64,000 nt of DNA. Source: Megamerina dolium (taxonomy: Eukaryota; Arthropoda; Insecta; Diptera; Megamerinidae). Made by a program: the position numbers and the translations under genes. The notes beneath the pieces are model-generated. The model had not been told where the DNA came from, made no database searches, and was given only the letters and a program-made list of their open reading frames with translations. Location of the stretch: positions 18,897,868 to 18,961,867 of the forward strand of contig OY978526.1 of NCBI GenBank assembly GCA_963854835.1. Direction: 5' to 3'. Below, piece by piece: positions 27,701-42,700 of the stretch (the stretch's first letter is position 1; every line of letters starts with the position of its first letter).

Positions 27701-30700
27701 AAACTCGACTACTACTACTACTACTATTACTACTACTACTAAACATATTGATAATAACAAGATAATAAATTAAATATACTTTATATTGTACCATAACTGA
27801 GTTGTAAGAGAAGAGCAAGAAAAATGGTAGAAAACTGAAGCAAAGCAAATAATATAAAAATCTACATACTAGTCGTATGTGAATTTTAAGTGTAAACAAC
27901 AAAAAAAACAAGTCGGTCTAAACTCATTTGATTATACCCCGCAATCCTAAACAGGTGAGGAAATGAACTTTTTTATCAAAATTTTTAGATTAGTAAAGTT
28001 ATCAAGCTTAAACTCGGTACATATAATTATATTTAGTAATGAATGGACGACACCGAAAATGGGCGGAATCGGTTGAAATCCACAACTACTTGCCATACAA
28101 AAGTATATTGGTGAATGCCAATATACTTTTTATACTTATTTTCATATGAAATATAAATCTATCGAACTAAAACTCGATTGATAAATGTAGTCTAGTCACA
28201 GAATGAATATATTAAAAGCTAGACCTAATCGGTTGAAAACCAAGCCTACCTCCCATACAAAAGTATGTCGTTGAATGCCGTTTTTTCACACTTTGCATAC
28301 GAAAATATAAATCTATCACAATAAAACTCGGTATGTACAGTTAGTATAGTCACAGAATGGATATATTAGAAGATAGACGTAATCGGATGGTATTTAAATG
28401 GATATATTAGAAGATAGACGTAATCGGATAGAAACCACGCCTAACTCCCATACAAAAATGTGTTTCTGAATGTATGATTTCGCATTTTGCGCAAGAAATT
28501 ATAAAGTTAACAAAGCAAAAGTGGGTACATATGATTATATTTACCACATAAGATGCATAATTGAAAATGAGCTGAATGGGATAGAAATAACGATTACCTC
28601 TCATACAAACTTATGCTCTCCATATGTATGTTTCCACATTTTGCATACGAAAACATAAAGTAATCCAGCTTGTTTTATTTTTCTTTTAATTTTTTGTTTT
28701 AATATACCAAATCTTTTTTTTTTTTAATTTACAAACAACATAAGGAAATAAATATATCCTCGCACTTAATTGTAGGGTATATAAAAATGTTGTTGATTCG
28801 ATTCTGATGTGAATATTAATAATTAGATGTGAACAAAAATGAAAAAGTAACAATAGAAATATTTCTACATATATCGTATATAATATTGGAGAATTAATAA
28901 AGAAAATAATTAAATGCTTTGTATACAATTATAATCTCGAAAGAGAAAAATGGAATTTATTTTTAGTATTATGAACAATAGAATAAAAAAATAAATTAAA
29001 AAAAAAAAAAATTAACAAAAAAAATCGAATTAAATTTATTTATTTTCTCTCATCTATCTATCAATTGTACTAATTTAAATTTCATGCGCAAGTATTTATC
29101 ATCGAAAAACACAGATGTTATATACTAATGGGCTTTTCCCCTAAAATGTACAAATAAAATTCTTTTTGTTTGTAAATATTAGAATAAGTGCAAAAATATA
29201 TATCTGACTAACATGTTGAATAAATATTTAAATGTTTTCATTTCAATTTCAATCGATAAATATACTTTGGCAATGAAAAATACATTTAAAATTAAATCAA
29301 ACCGTATTTACAATTATTTTATATCAAGGACATGCAAATTTTACTTTTACCGTCAACAACAAATGTGAAAAAAACACATTATTTTCATAGAATTAATCAA
29401 TTTTTTAATTGTTCGTTGATTCTATCATACACCATTACTTGAAGTTATTACTGCAATAGTTAAGACACAAACCATTGCTGTTAGATAACATAGTATAACT
29501 ATGTACATACAACAGAATACACATGAATATATGTTAACTATACAAGACGCAGAAGAAAAAGAATTTTTGGACAAAAAGAAAAACAAATATCTAGTTTACT
29601 ACTTTACTTTTATCACAAATAGATGTCGCTCTCATAGAATAACATTAACAGTATTAGAGTAGGTACTTACTGTAGAAACGATACTTATAAACGATTTTAT
29701 GCAAGTTAGGAGTCGTGCTGTTATTATTTGTATCAAATAGAACATCATTTAATTTTTTTTTATTAATTTCTTCATATATAATAAATATGCATGTATATTT
29801 TTATTTCTATCAAATAGAACAGTATCATTTTATTTTTTTTTTATTTTAATTTGTTCATATATAATAAATATGTATGTATGTAATAAATATTAATAAGTAC
29901 TATTTGCTGCAATGAATCAATATAAACAACACTATCTCGCAATCATTCGATACTGTATGCATATTCAAGCACTACTATTGTCCCAAAAGTTTCTAGCCAA
30001 ACTAATTAAATGTACTTTATGTGGAAGTGTTAAGAATTTGTCTCCTCAGAGCACAAAATTAACCTCAAAAGTGTCACTTTAGCTTATAAAACAATTGATT
30101 TCGACGACTTAATATCAGATTACATCCATTAATTGAATATTCTGCTCCTATACCTTCCATATGTTTACAATAAAATTGTGACATTCTCAGGCTAAACATT
30201 TTTAGTATCATCAATGTACTTATAATACCCTATAATGTTACTGTTGTATAACTTGTTATTCTGTTATAACTTGAACTGATATGGTTTAGTATGTCACAAA
30301 AGCACTTTGTGTTGTTTGCAAATAAACGTAAAGCTCACTATGAGCACCTGTATGAATATGGTATACATAAATAATCTTATAATAATCACACCCTCAACCA
30401 ACCAACCCCATCATTTTAATTATTCATTACGTTTATATGATTGTTTTGTTGATTGAATAAGCTTACAAAAAAAAAAAAAAACATCTTCCATACTTGAATG
30501 TTAAGTCAAAATAAACGTGACACTAATAACAACACTTGGTAAGTCATTTTCAACAAAAGAATGTCAACACAGCTATAATGAGCTATAAACAATAATGCAC
30601 TAGTAGTAGGATAGTAGCTACACGTTGTAATTTAATGTGCTTCATTTAAACAAACAAGAATAAAGCGAGAATAGTATGAAATAAGAAATTAAAACGTTAA

Positions 30701-33700
30701 TTATATTTCAACATGATCAACGAGAGCAAATATATGTGAAATATATCGTTTGTATCTATACATTGCATAACCAATTAAACCTAATCAGGATAATTAATCA
30801 TTTTTAATGATTACTATGAGTTTGTGATTGTAAATTAAGACAAAATCATATCAAAATGCTGTATAAAAACTTGCGAAGCTTCACTTCAGCACTAAAGAAG
30901 CTTAGATATTCCTACATCATGAGAGATGAGGTAGAGATACTTTCGCAAAAGGAAGTAGGCGTGATTTTCATGGTGTTGTGGTTTTCAATATGTACAGATT
31001 TTCCTGCACAAAGTGTAAAAACATATATACAGGGACATAAGTTTGTATGGGAGGTAGGCGTAACTTTTATACGAATCAAGTCATTTTTGAATATGGCCCT
31101 CAATTGATAAAAATAATTGTATATACCGAGTTTCAAATTGATAGCTATGCATTTTCGCAAGCAAAGTGTAAAAACATGCATACAGAAGCATACGTTTGTA
31201 TGGGAAGTATCCGTGATTTTTATCCGGTTGAAGTCATTTTTGAATATGTCTATTAATTAGTAAAAATAATCGTATATGCCGAGTTTCCAATTGATAGCTT
31301 TACATTTTCGCAAGCAAAGTGTAAAAACATAGCATATAGAAGCATACGTTTGTATGGGAGGTAGGAGTTGCATTTATCCGATTCAAGTCATTTTGGAATA
31401 TGTCTATCAATTAGTAGAAATAATCGTATGTACCAAGTTTCAAATTGATAGCTATACATTTTAGTGGGCAAGATGTAAAAACATAGCATACAGAAGCATA
31501 CGTTTGTATGGGAAGTAGGTGTAATTTTTATCCGATTCAAACTATTTTTGAATGTGTCTATGCATTAGTAAATAAAACCGTATGTACCTAGTTTCAGCTT
31601 TATAACTTGATATTTTCGTGCGGAAAGTATGAAAAAAAAACATATTCAACAACATAATTTTCTATGAGAGGTAGGCGTGGTTTTTCAACCGATCTCGCTC
31701 ATTTTCTAATATATCAATTCTGTAATCACACCAACTTTATATACCAATTTTTAGTTCGATTTACGTTTTATTTTCGTGCGCCAAGTATGAAAAAAACACA
31801 TTCAAATATACTTTTGTAACGGATATTGATTGGCGTAATTTCCATGAGATTGCACTCATTTTCTTAGAAATCGATTATGTGAATACAATAACCACTTCCA
31901 TATAAGTTTTAATTTGATTTATTTATAATTTCTAAAGTAAAATGTGAAAAAATGCATTCAAGAACAATATTTTGTATGGGAGGTAGGCGTGGTTTTCATG
32001 CGATTTCGCTAATTTTCTAATATTTCAATTCTGTCATCAGAATAACCTTATACATCATGTTTCAGCTTGATAACTTTACATTTTCGCATGAAAACATACA
32101 TTCAACAACATACTTTTGTATGGAAGGTAGGCGTGGTTTTCATGTGATTTCGCTAATTTTCAAATATTTCAATTCTGTCATCATAATAACGTTATACATC
32201 ACGTTTCAGCTTGATAACTTTACATTTTCGTATGAAAAAATACATTCTACAACATACTTTTGTATGGAAGGTAGGCGTGGTTTTCATGTGATTTCGCTAA
32301 TTTTCAAATATTTCAATTCTGTCATCATAATAACGTTATACATCACGTTTCAGCTTGATAACTTTACATTTTCGTATGAAAAAATACATTCTACAACATA
32401 CTTTTGTATGGAAGGTAGGCGTAATTTTCATGCGTTTACGCACATTTTCCAAAAAATCTCGATTCTGTGACCTTACAAACTTTTGGCATCAATTTCTGGT
32501 TTGATAGATTTATAATTTCTCAGGTAAAATGGGAAAACATACATTTTTTTTGTATGGAAGGTAGGCGTGGATTTCATCCAATTTTGTCCATATCCATAAA
32601 TATGCGTTCTTTCGTAAAAATAATCGTATATATAAATTTTCAGCTAGATTGTTCAATATTTACGGTAGTTAGCTTGCAAATAGATGGGCTGAGCGGCTTA
32701 AATTCAAATCCGATCGCTTCTTTTCGATATCTGTCACCGTTCCTTATGAGCTTTATAAACTTTTCATAAGCTCAATATATTCTAAATTCTTTAGGGTATT
32801 TAACATATTGTATATACGTATGCTATTGACTAAAACTATTTATTCGTTCGCTACAAATAGCATACTAGTTTTTTTTTTTTTTTTTTGTTTCGATTTAATT
32901 ATCATACAATCTAATTAGAATAAACTGAAACTAATAAATATTTAAAGCAATCGACGCTAACAATAAGAAATGATTATATATGCAGTAAAACAAAAAAAAA
33001 AAATACACTGAACGAAATCACAGTTCAAGATTAAAATTTGTTACCTTTTCCACACACATTTGAAGAAACATAGAAACTATGAGAAATATACATACTTCAT
33101 GGAAATTTTTTTTCCAACTTCTTTCAAGGAAGAAAAAATATCACACAAACACACACACACACACACGCGCGCTAGTAACAATCTGACACAGCAGCAGTGT
33201 GAACTTGTCGCCTGCTCAAATCACTGTACAATTTTACAATGAAAATTTGCAATTGATTTTTAAAGAAGAAAAATTAAAGAAAGAATCTATTTGGCAACAA
33301 TAACAATTGCAACAACGCACAAACAAAATACTCGACTATATTTGCGTATTATTCGCAAATAAAAAAAGACTCAAAAATACGCATCTCCATTTTGAGTGCA
33401 ACACACGATGAATATGTAAAATTCATATGGGCTCTATTTAGATATGTGCATACATTTATGAACTCATAATGGACACTTGGACATGGATATATATATATAT
33501 ATATTTTTTTTTTTTGTTATTCACACACGCATAAAAACACCGTTGATCAGCGAAATAATGAAAATAATGAAATAAGGAAAAAGATTTTACAAAAAAATAA
33601 AATATACGCACACATGAATACATTTATAGTACACGAGTATAATATAAAATCACTCATTTTAAGGAAATCTATACATTTGTGTTCATGTACAAAGAAACAT

Positions 33701-36700
33701 GTGGGTATCCACATGAAATTGCAAATTCGTTTGACCGGTCTTTTGAATCATCATTTATGCATATTAATTTTCTTTTCCACCATTGTATACGATATTCTTA
33801 TACAGAGTAGATATACATACATGCATATGTACATATTATAGTACATACAGTAACTCACAATATTAATCAACACTTTTTTATTTTATTTTTTTAAATGGGT
33901 ATCGATTTAAAATAGCATATAAAATTTAATAATTAAAAATATCGTTTTTTTGTAAAATAATGAGCATGGTACGAGGGCGGTCCCAGAACTACCCGACCTG
34001 ACATATACCAGGTGTATAAGCTTAAATCCGCTGTTTTTCGGCAAAAAAAAAAAACCCATGGTTCGTAAACGTATGGAAATGGCTTGTTGAATAACACCTA
34101 ACTGTTCGGCAAGCATTTTTTGCGATTGGGTGTCGTCCTCATCCAAAAGAGCCTGCAAATCATGGTCCTCAACTTTTCTGGGTCTATTTTCACACTTCTT
34201 GTCACTCAAGTCAAAATGGCCTTCTTTGAACCGACGAAACCAGCGCACTGTCACCGTAGGCCTCCACAAGCATTCGATGCGACTCAGCAGCAGATTTCTT
34301 CAAATTGAAGCAAAAAAGTAGAGCTTCCCGCATATGCTCTTTCCTTTTCTGGCACGAAACTACACATCATTGTACGAGGAAAAATGTATGTTGTATGAAA
34401 TCACCGGTGATGTTTACTAATTGATGTAAACAGGTGTCGAACTCATAAAAAAAAAGGATGCACAGTCGATAATAGCTCAATATGCTCACTAACGCCATCT
34501 ACGAGCAAACAAACGGATTTAAGCTTGTACACCTGGTAGATGGCGGCATTACTTTGAAAAAAATTACTTTGGTGAAAAGTGGCAACTTTCAGTATTTTTA
34601 GTATTTTTTTTTTAAGCTATCGAAAGTTAACGACCTCAGTGAATTTGTAAACATGGAAAAAATTGGCCACCGTTATGAAACTCAATACTTTCATTTAATA
34701 GATCTCAGTCTGACGAATATTAAAACCGAACTAGATTCCACCCTGGCCACGCCACAAACGGTTAAGAAAATCCACAAAATGGTATTGGATGATTGCCGAC
34801 TGAAGGTGCGTGAGCTAGGTGAAATTACAGGCATTTCAAAAAGTGCTACACATCGTATATTGACCAAAAATTTGGAGATGAAAAAGCTATGTGCCAGATG
34901 GTTGCCGCGTTTACTCACAATTGAACAAAAACAACGGCGTGAAGAGTGTTTGGCGATGTTTCACAGTAATAAAGCCGAGATTTTGCGCCGATTCGTAACC
35001 ATGGATGAGACTTCACATCTGAGACAAAGAAGCAGTCAAAACAGTGGACTGAAAGGAGAGAATCGTGTCCAAAGAAGGCGAAGACAGGTCCATCTGCAGG
35101 CAAGGTTATGGCGTCTGTTTTTTGGTATACACGTGGGATAATTTTTATTGATAATCTTCAAAAAGGGAAAACAATCAACGGCGAGTATTATGCTAATTTG
35201 TTGCAGCGTTTAAGTGATGAAATTAAAGAAAAAAGCCTGCATTTGGCGAAAAAGGAAGTGTTGTTTCATCAAGACAATGCACCAGTTCACACAGAGTTAA
35301 AGCTCGAATTGCTTCAGCACGCACCTTATTCGCCAGATTTAGCTCCTTCGGATTATTTTATATTTCCAAATTTGAAAAAATGGCTTGGTGGTAGAAGATT
35401 TGCAAGCAATGAAGAGGTGGAGTCTGCGGTAGATGGCTATTTTAATGAGCTAGACAGTTCATACTATAAACAGGGTATCGAAGCTATAGAATATCGCTGG
35501 GAATAGTGTATAGAGCTAAAAGGAGATTATGTTGAGAAATAAAGAAAAATGTTCCCAAATTTGTTTTCTCTGTTAGGTCGGGTAGTTCTGGGACCGCCCT
35601 CGTAGCTAGATCATACAAAAATTTCGTCAAAATATCTCAACATTTATTCAAAGGCACGATAGCCAATCAACCAACCAGGTGATTGAATCTTTAAAACGTC
35701 TATGGAGACGATTCCGATCGAAAATATATAAAAAATCTTTGTGTTTGATCAAATGTCAGGCGGTTTTATGATATTGATCTGTAATGCAATTTGGAAATTA
35801 GATACGACTTTAAAAATAATTTTAAATTGAAAAAATCTCTTTCAAAGGCAAAAATGACTTAAAAAAATATACAGAAATGACTCTTAAAATTTCGGACTTA
35901 CAACATTATGTTGTTGAAAGACGATCTCCAAGACATCGCAAAAATGTCACATTTTACCGTATAGATGAATTAATACTTTTAACTGTCACACATTTATAAA
36001 TTTTATGCTTGTTAATACAACTCGTGTTTAATTTTCTAAGTCACTGTATTCACTGTAGTATACGTATATTATATACAATACATACTGATCAAAAGTTATA
36101 TATAGATACAAGTTTGTTGTTATGTGATATAGCGTGTCTTTCTTATATCTTTTTATATATAACAATGTATTCATTATTCAATATAAATTAATGCAAATTA
36201 TTAAATTAAATTAACGCTGTTAATAGCGAAGGCATTTCTTTAGAATTCATCTTCTTAGAACAGCTGTTTAATATCTATGTATGTGCGTATATACGGCAAT
36301 GTAAAAAGAAATGTAATAGAAAATAGCAAAAGGGTGACTTTTTTGCAATGCTCTTATTACAGTCAATTTTATTTTAAAACAAATCTGCTATATTATAATA
36401 AAAATAGTAATAAAAATAATTACAATCAAAGCCCTAATCAACAATGCGAGATAAAGAAATCGGCTAATAGTGATAAGGTTAGTAAAAAAACAAATAATGT
36501 AACATGTATTATATGAACAACAACAACAAATTAATCATTTTGCAATAAAAGCATATATAGATTATATAATTTAAATGTAAAATACAAAAAAAAATGATTT
36601 CAAATTGTATTTATAATATAACCGTCGTTCGATCGACTGAGATCACTCACTAAATGAATATAATATTACTACTTAATTATATGAAAAAGTCTGAGATATT

Positions 36701-39700
36701 TGAAGTATGTTTATGATTGATGGAAATATAAATTAATAAAATGAAATTGGCATAATTACGTTTGACTCACAAAACAAAAAAAAATTGCTTATGTGCGAAC
36801 CAACCGATTGTCCAGCTGTTTCAAAGAAATTTTTTAAATTAGAATGATGTTGCCATTGTGCACTCCTAAGGTACGATCACAGTTTGTTGAAAATGCTTAA
36901 AATAATTCACAAAATGCACATCCAATTGCAATTCAAATGAACTGAATCGTGAAAACCGCTCTTGCCTTGCCTATACATTATTGCAAGGTTTATCAGATCA
37001 GATTTGCATTTTCTATGCGCTCGGAAGTATGCAACACTTAAAATGTATAGCTTAATTTTGTTATACATATGCAATACTGTTATGCATTTGCAATCCTGTT
37101 ACGCATTTGCAATATTATACTTCAAATAGCTGAAATTAATCAAAATGTAGACCAAACTGATTAATCATAGATTGGAAATATTAGCTTCTTTGCCAGACCA
37201 TATGCACAAGAGAGTGAATGTCATTAAATGGTATTATTATATATTTTAGGGATTAGGCGAATCAGACAACTTATCCTTAGACCTTTCGTCCCTCAAATCG
37301 TATGTTAATTTTTTGTTTGGTTGCAGAATTCTTCTACTTCCTTCCTCATAATAACATTTCGCATTATTTCAAGCATATCTTTGTGGGGTATGTTCCACAT
37401 TTCGAGTTCATCAATAAATTGGCGACCCAGTGTGGACATTCTCCACTCCTTGCTAATGCAGGACACTGGCACACTATGTGCGCCACTGTCTCTGCCTCTT
37501 CCATGCATAATCTGCAAATGTCAGCATTCTCCCCTTCAACAAGACCCATGTTGCTGAGGTGGTACCTGAAATTGTCATGCCCCGTTATTAATGCAGTCTG
37601 CCAGCTTAGAGTTAACCGTCCTAGACTGAGAATCCTTCCCGATTCACTGCCCTTTAATAGCCAACGAAGCCTTTGCCTGTCTACAAGTGAATAAGTTCTC
37701 CCATCTTGTGAAATGTAGTTTCTTTATCCACTCTTCGACCTTTGCCTTCACCGTCCTTGTCTAGCCAAGGCGTCTGCAGCTTCATTTTGTTCTATACCAA
37801 TGTGTCCCTTCACTCACATAAGAGTAATCGCATTACTACGAGCACACCCGTTAAGTTTCTGAACACATTCGAGCGCCAACTTAGAAGATACCGTAGGTTG
37901 TTGCAATCGCCTGACCACCACCACCAAATTTTTCAATTTTCAAATTTTTTGAAGTTTGTAACTTTTTTGGAAGGCCAAAATCGAAAAACAATTATATTTT
38001 TTTTTTAATTACAAAGAACAACTAAAAAAATTAACTCAAAAATAATTAATGATAACGGTTGCTCAAATGCAAAATAATTAAACACTATCAACATAATTTT
38101 GTATACAATGTTAGCCTTAACTAAAATACATGCATATTTGTAGAGATATAGTTAGCGTTAGTTTATAGAATTTCATAGAAAAATTCCATGGCACAAACAT
38201 TGATTACATATAAATATTGAAATAATTGCATTTGTAAATAAAATATAAATCAAATTTTAATGATTCATTAAATCAAATATAAAATAAATAAATAATCTTC
38301 TCAAAATGAGATAATTTTCAAGTAAATAAATACAAATGCACATTTATGCACATATATATTCTACTTGAGTTGATAACAAAACACAAAAATAGATATGATA
38401 ACAAAGCTACTGCAAAATAAGTAGAAATACAATTTAATAATCATAATAATAATAAGCGAATACACTAAACAAATATGATATTTATTATCAGCAATAAATG
38501 ATTAATAATAAAAAGAAAAAAGTAAAAGAAAGTCAAAGCAAAAATTTCATAAAACTTAAAATTTCATCGTATGCGTTTAATAGATAGTAAACAAGATAGT
38601 CAGTCATACTTAACAATCACGCCTAAAGTATAATTAATAATTATCATAAAATATACGTACAAATAACAAAACAAAACAAAAAAAATATATTATTTTATTC
38701 GATTAATTACTTTCGTTTTCATTTTGATATACAGTTGACGACTGATGGAACAGAATAAAAAAAAAATAATAATTTTTTGGCAAGTGGCAGTGTCTAGTAC
38801 ACTGTGGATAATTTTCAATTAAACACTCGAATTTCTGATTATATATTATTTTTGTTTTTTATCACAACTATATTTTATGCTTGGTGACAGTCTTCACACT
38901 CTCTTTATTTGGTTGATAAGTATTAATTTAATATTCAAATGATCACTTTACGTCACATACACGGTGCTACATATGATTCAATTTTTTTTTTTCTGAAATA
39001 TTATAATTATCAAGTTTTGCCAGTTCTACATGTTTTTTTATTTTATTGCATTTGCTTTTTCTTTGATATATGAATTTAGTTTCATTTCATTCATTTCATT
39101 TCATTTAGTTACATTTTTCTTCTATTAAATATTTATATTTTTTATTATTTCTTTCTAATTTGTGTTCAAGAAAAGAAATTACACGTTGACATTTCAGAAT
39201 ACGAAGCAATAATTAAACGAATTCATACGTCGTGTGGTGAATTCACATGAAAGTGGTGAATTTGAAATTATTTGCCGTTTTTATTCCATCAATTTTTGTT
39301 TTCCTTTTGTTTTGTAGTGAATTAATTTCTTTTTCATACATTTGGATGATATTTATTATTGTTTTCGATTTTCATCACATATGTGTGTATTTGTATTTAT
39401 TCAACCAACTACATTAGCACTTTACGTACATACAAAGTGGAATGGTGGCAATTTGCTGAATTTGTTTCTCAAAATGATATACAATTTAAATAAAATTGAA
39501 TTGACATTTATTAATAATTTTTTTTTTAATTTGCACTGAAATTACAAGTTTTCATTTGTGTCGCCAATTTCCCAAAAAATATCGAAATATTTACTATACA
39601 CAATTTATATTTTTTTATTATTAATAAACACAAAAAATATTCTCCTTTCTTGTAGTCTTAATGCCACATCGTTACTGTTACTGTTTGCGTGTTTGTACGT

Positions 39701-42700
39701 TCTGTTACCATCACCACTTGTTACCAAGATATTTGTGAGATTGCAAACAAAAAATCCCAATAAAACAATAATTATACAAAGAAAACAACAACAACAACAA
39801 CAGTCACACTACAATTATAATAAGCATGTTTCTATATGTATTCAGCTTTCGAGCAAATTTGCATTTAAATGAGTGAATTTATAAAGGTATTCATGCATTG
39901 GTATCATTCAGAAAAATCGATTGAGTTTTGCAGAAGTTTTGAGATGTCGAGATATTTCCCGAGGAACGAAAGCCACACTGAAATTCTACGCAAAATCTTT
40001 GGACCTATTTGCGTTGGTGCAGGGTATCACATAAAGTCCAACGGGGGGCAGTGTACGAACGGAATAACACATTCCAACTTCACGTGGTCGACCAAGGTTC
40101 ATTCAACTCATCAGAATATGACTTTGTTCGGGGGTAAAATAACGCATTTCCACAATAACAACTGGAGAACAAAGACGAAGAGCAAGGGCACAAGCTAAGA
40201 CGGACCAAGCATCAAATACTGGGGAATCTGACAGCGCTTGAAACAGGCCAAGCATTTTACGATGAATTAATTATCAAATACACTGTAAGTATTCATGATT
40301 TCATGCATTTCGTTTAATATGATCACTCTGAAAAATATCTTTCTTGCAGATTTTGAGAAAATATCACAACTTTTGCACTTGAAAATAGTTGGAATATGAA
40401 ATAAAAATTAAAATTCATCAACAGCTTAAAATTAAGCTCAAGAAATATTGGCTTTGCTTTTCGTTTTCGTTATTCCTGAGATTTTTTCCCTCCATCAAAG
40501 TGATTATTGTCGATTAAACAATCGCATGAAGCCCCGTAATGAGTAGATTTTCATTTCAAATGTCATTCTAAGTATCCAAGAGAGGGGTTTTTTTTTTGCA
40601 TAAAAAATATAATTACTATGCATCTCATCTAGCTATAAATTAAATGAAAAATAGCTAGTTATATTGTACATATCTAAGTAATTTAGTTAAAGTATCAATT
40701 TCTTTATAAAGAAATATCTACATATCTACATATAATTTATTGTAACTAACAAGTAATCTGGAACTAATCAAAGTCAATATATTGTATACTCTATATATTT
40801 TCATATGTAAATATATGTGTGTAATGAAATTCACACTTCCCCTTACAAATATATATAAAGTATTTTCATATTATCATATCACAAAGTAAATATTGCTGTA
40901 CAAGTACATATAACAAGAATATATTTATTACTTCTACATGGAAACATGCAAACAAACAATCAATCAATCAACTAAATAATAATTTCAACAATAGAAAACT
41001 TTATAGAATACTATAGAATATGTACAGTATATACAAAGTAGATAGGTATTGCATGAAGTTATATGGATGTATATCTGCCTGTCTAACAATATTTCTAATT
41101 GTTTGTATATAAATGCTTCTTCATATAACAAAGGGAACAGAGTAGTTACATAGATTCCTAGTAAAGAACATTATTACCTAGAAGAGTGTAATTTCTACCA
41201 TATTAGTTTAGTAGTAGTATTTATTTACTTTGTAATACATTTTCTTTTAAATACTTGTTAAAACAATTTAACTTGTAACATTGTTTCTACCAATATTTCT
41301 ATCATCTTTCTGATGATTGTGTTTGTTTGTCAGCGTAGTTGTTGCTTGACTGGCTAATAATGACCTTGACATTTATTTTTAAAACATATAATACATTGAA
41401 AATTTTCTCCTTTTTCTTTTCGCATTTCTTAATAATTTCATATCACGTCGCTCAATCATCACAATTGTTGGCTTGCTATTATTGCTCACATTTCTAATTT
41501 GTAATGCTCGTATTGCTATAAAATAGATCTATTAAATTCAAACAGAAGAATAATAATAATGAAAAGTATTAACAAGAATACTCAAATATCGTACGCATTG
41601 TACTGTGGATTAACACCATAACGAAAATAGCAACAATTTTGTTCGGCTAAAATACATACGTATGTTAGACAACGTGTGCGAATTGAACGTACGAGTCACA
41701 GTTCTCTGTGATAGTGTCGTCTATTGCATAATTTTTATTTTGAATTTCGTGTCTCTTTTACTGATCGATTTCTTTACCATGCCACGATGTTCTGTAGTTT
41801 ATTGTCATACTTATGCAATAGGCAAAAAAATTTTTTTTTAAATCATCTTTTATTCTATTGACAACAATTGAAAAGGTGTTTTAAAATCAAAATGTTGACA
41901 AAATATTTAAACAATTGTTTAAATTGTTTATATAAGAAATGCTTACACACGCTTTACTCTGTTGATTTTATAGACATTATTGACGTATGCATAAGCGTAT
42001 ATATGTAAAGATATCATTATAACAACATAATACGGCTACCATAAACATATAAACAATATAAATTACTACTAGCTTTTTTTTTGGGGGGGGGCTCTTTTGT
42101 ATTTCTTTTCTTCTCTTCGTTCGTTCTTCTCATATTTTATGCTATGTATATTTTTATGTGAATCAATTTTAAGACGCAATTCAAAACATATACACAGCGT
42201 GGCGTAGCGATCACTCACTCAATTACTCACTTACTGTCTATCCTATATATGTATATGCGTGTATGAATGTATACCCATAAATCAATGGTAAGCCTAATAT
42301 GCATAGACCGTTGAAATCATTTCGGTATTAAAATGTCATATAATTTATAAACAAATAGCTTCAACTCACCTTCCAGGCGTTCACTTTTGGCGGTGGAGCA
42401 GCAACAAATTTCTTTGGCTGTGCTGCTGCGCCAACGGCTGTACCAGTACTGGACGTCGAATTGCCAGGTGTTACCTGCGCCTCCCCATCACTCGTTTTAG
42501 TTTCAGTGCCACTGCTATTGGTCTCACCACTAGCACTTGGCGAAGTATCTTTACGATCTTTATGTGCTTTTCCAGCAACACCACCACCGTTTGAGCTACT
42601 TGGGCCCCCCTTACGTGGGCTACCACCCCGTTGACGTGTTCGCGCAGGGTATTTTTTATCTCCGCCATCTTTTTCACCATTACCACCACCACCACCACCA

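Larger units (their letters stand above)
33972..35602 (+). mobile_element. Mariner (irritans-like), carrying a second mariner
   Basis: The left end CGAGGGCGGTCCCAGAACTA... (33972-34002 without the inner element's bases) matches the reverse complement of 35572-35602 with one mismatch over about 24-31 bases. TA flanks both sides (33970-33971, 35603-35604). The element is 1,631 bp including the 539-bp insertion at 33998-34536. The transposase at 34653-35510 is frameshifted. Confidence 0.9.

Noticed and set aside
32057..32470. 137-codon open frame with three near-identical 48-residue units
   Set aside because: It is array D: the 144-bp monomer happens to be divisible by three, so one frame stays open. 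The same family has other monomer lengths and no coding signal elsewhere.
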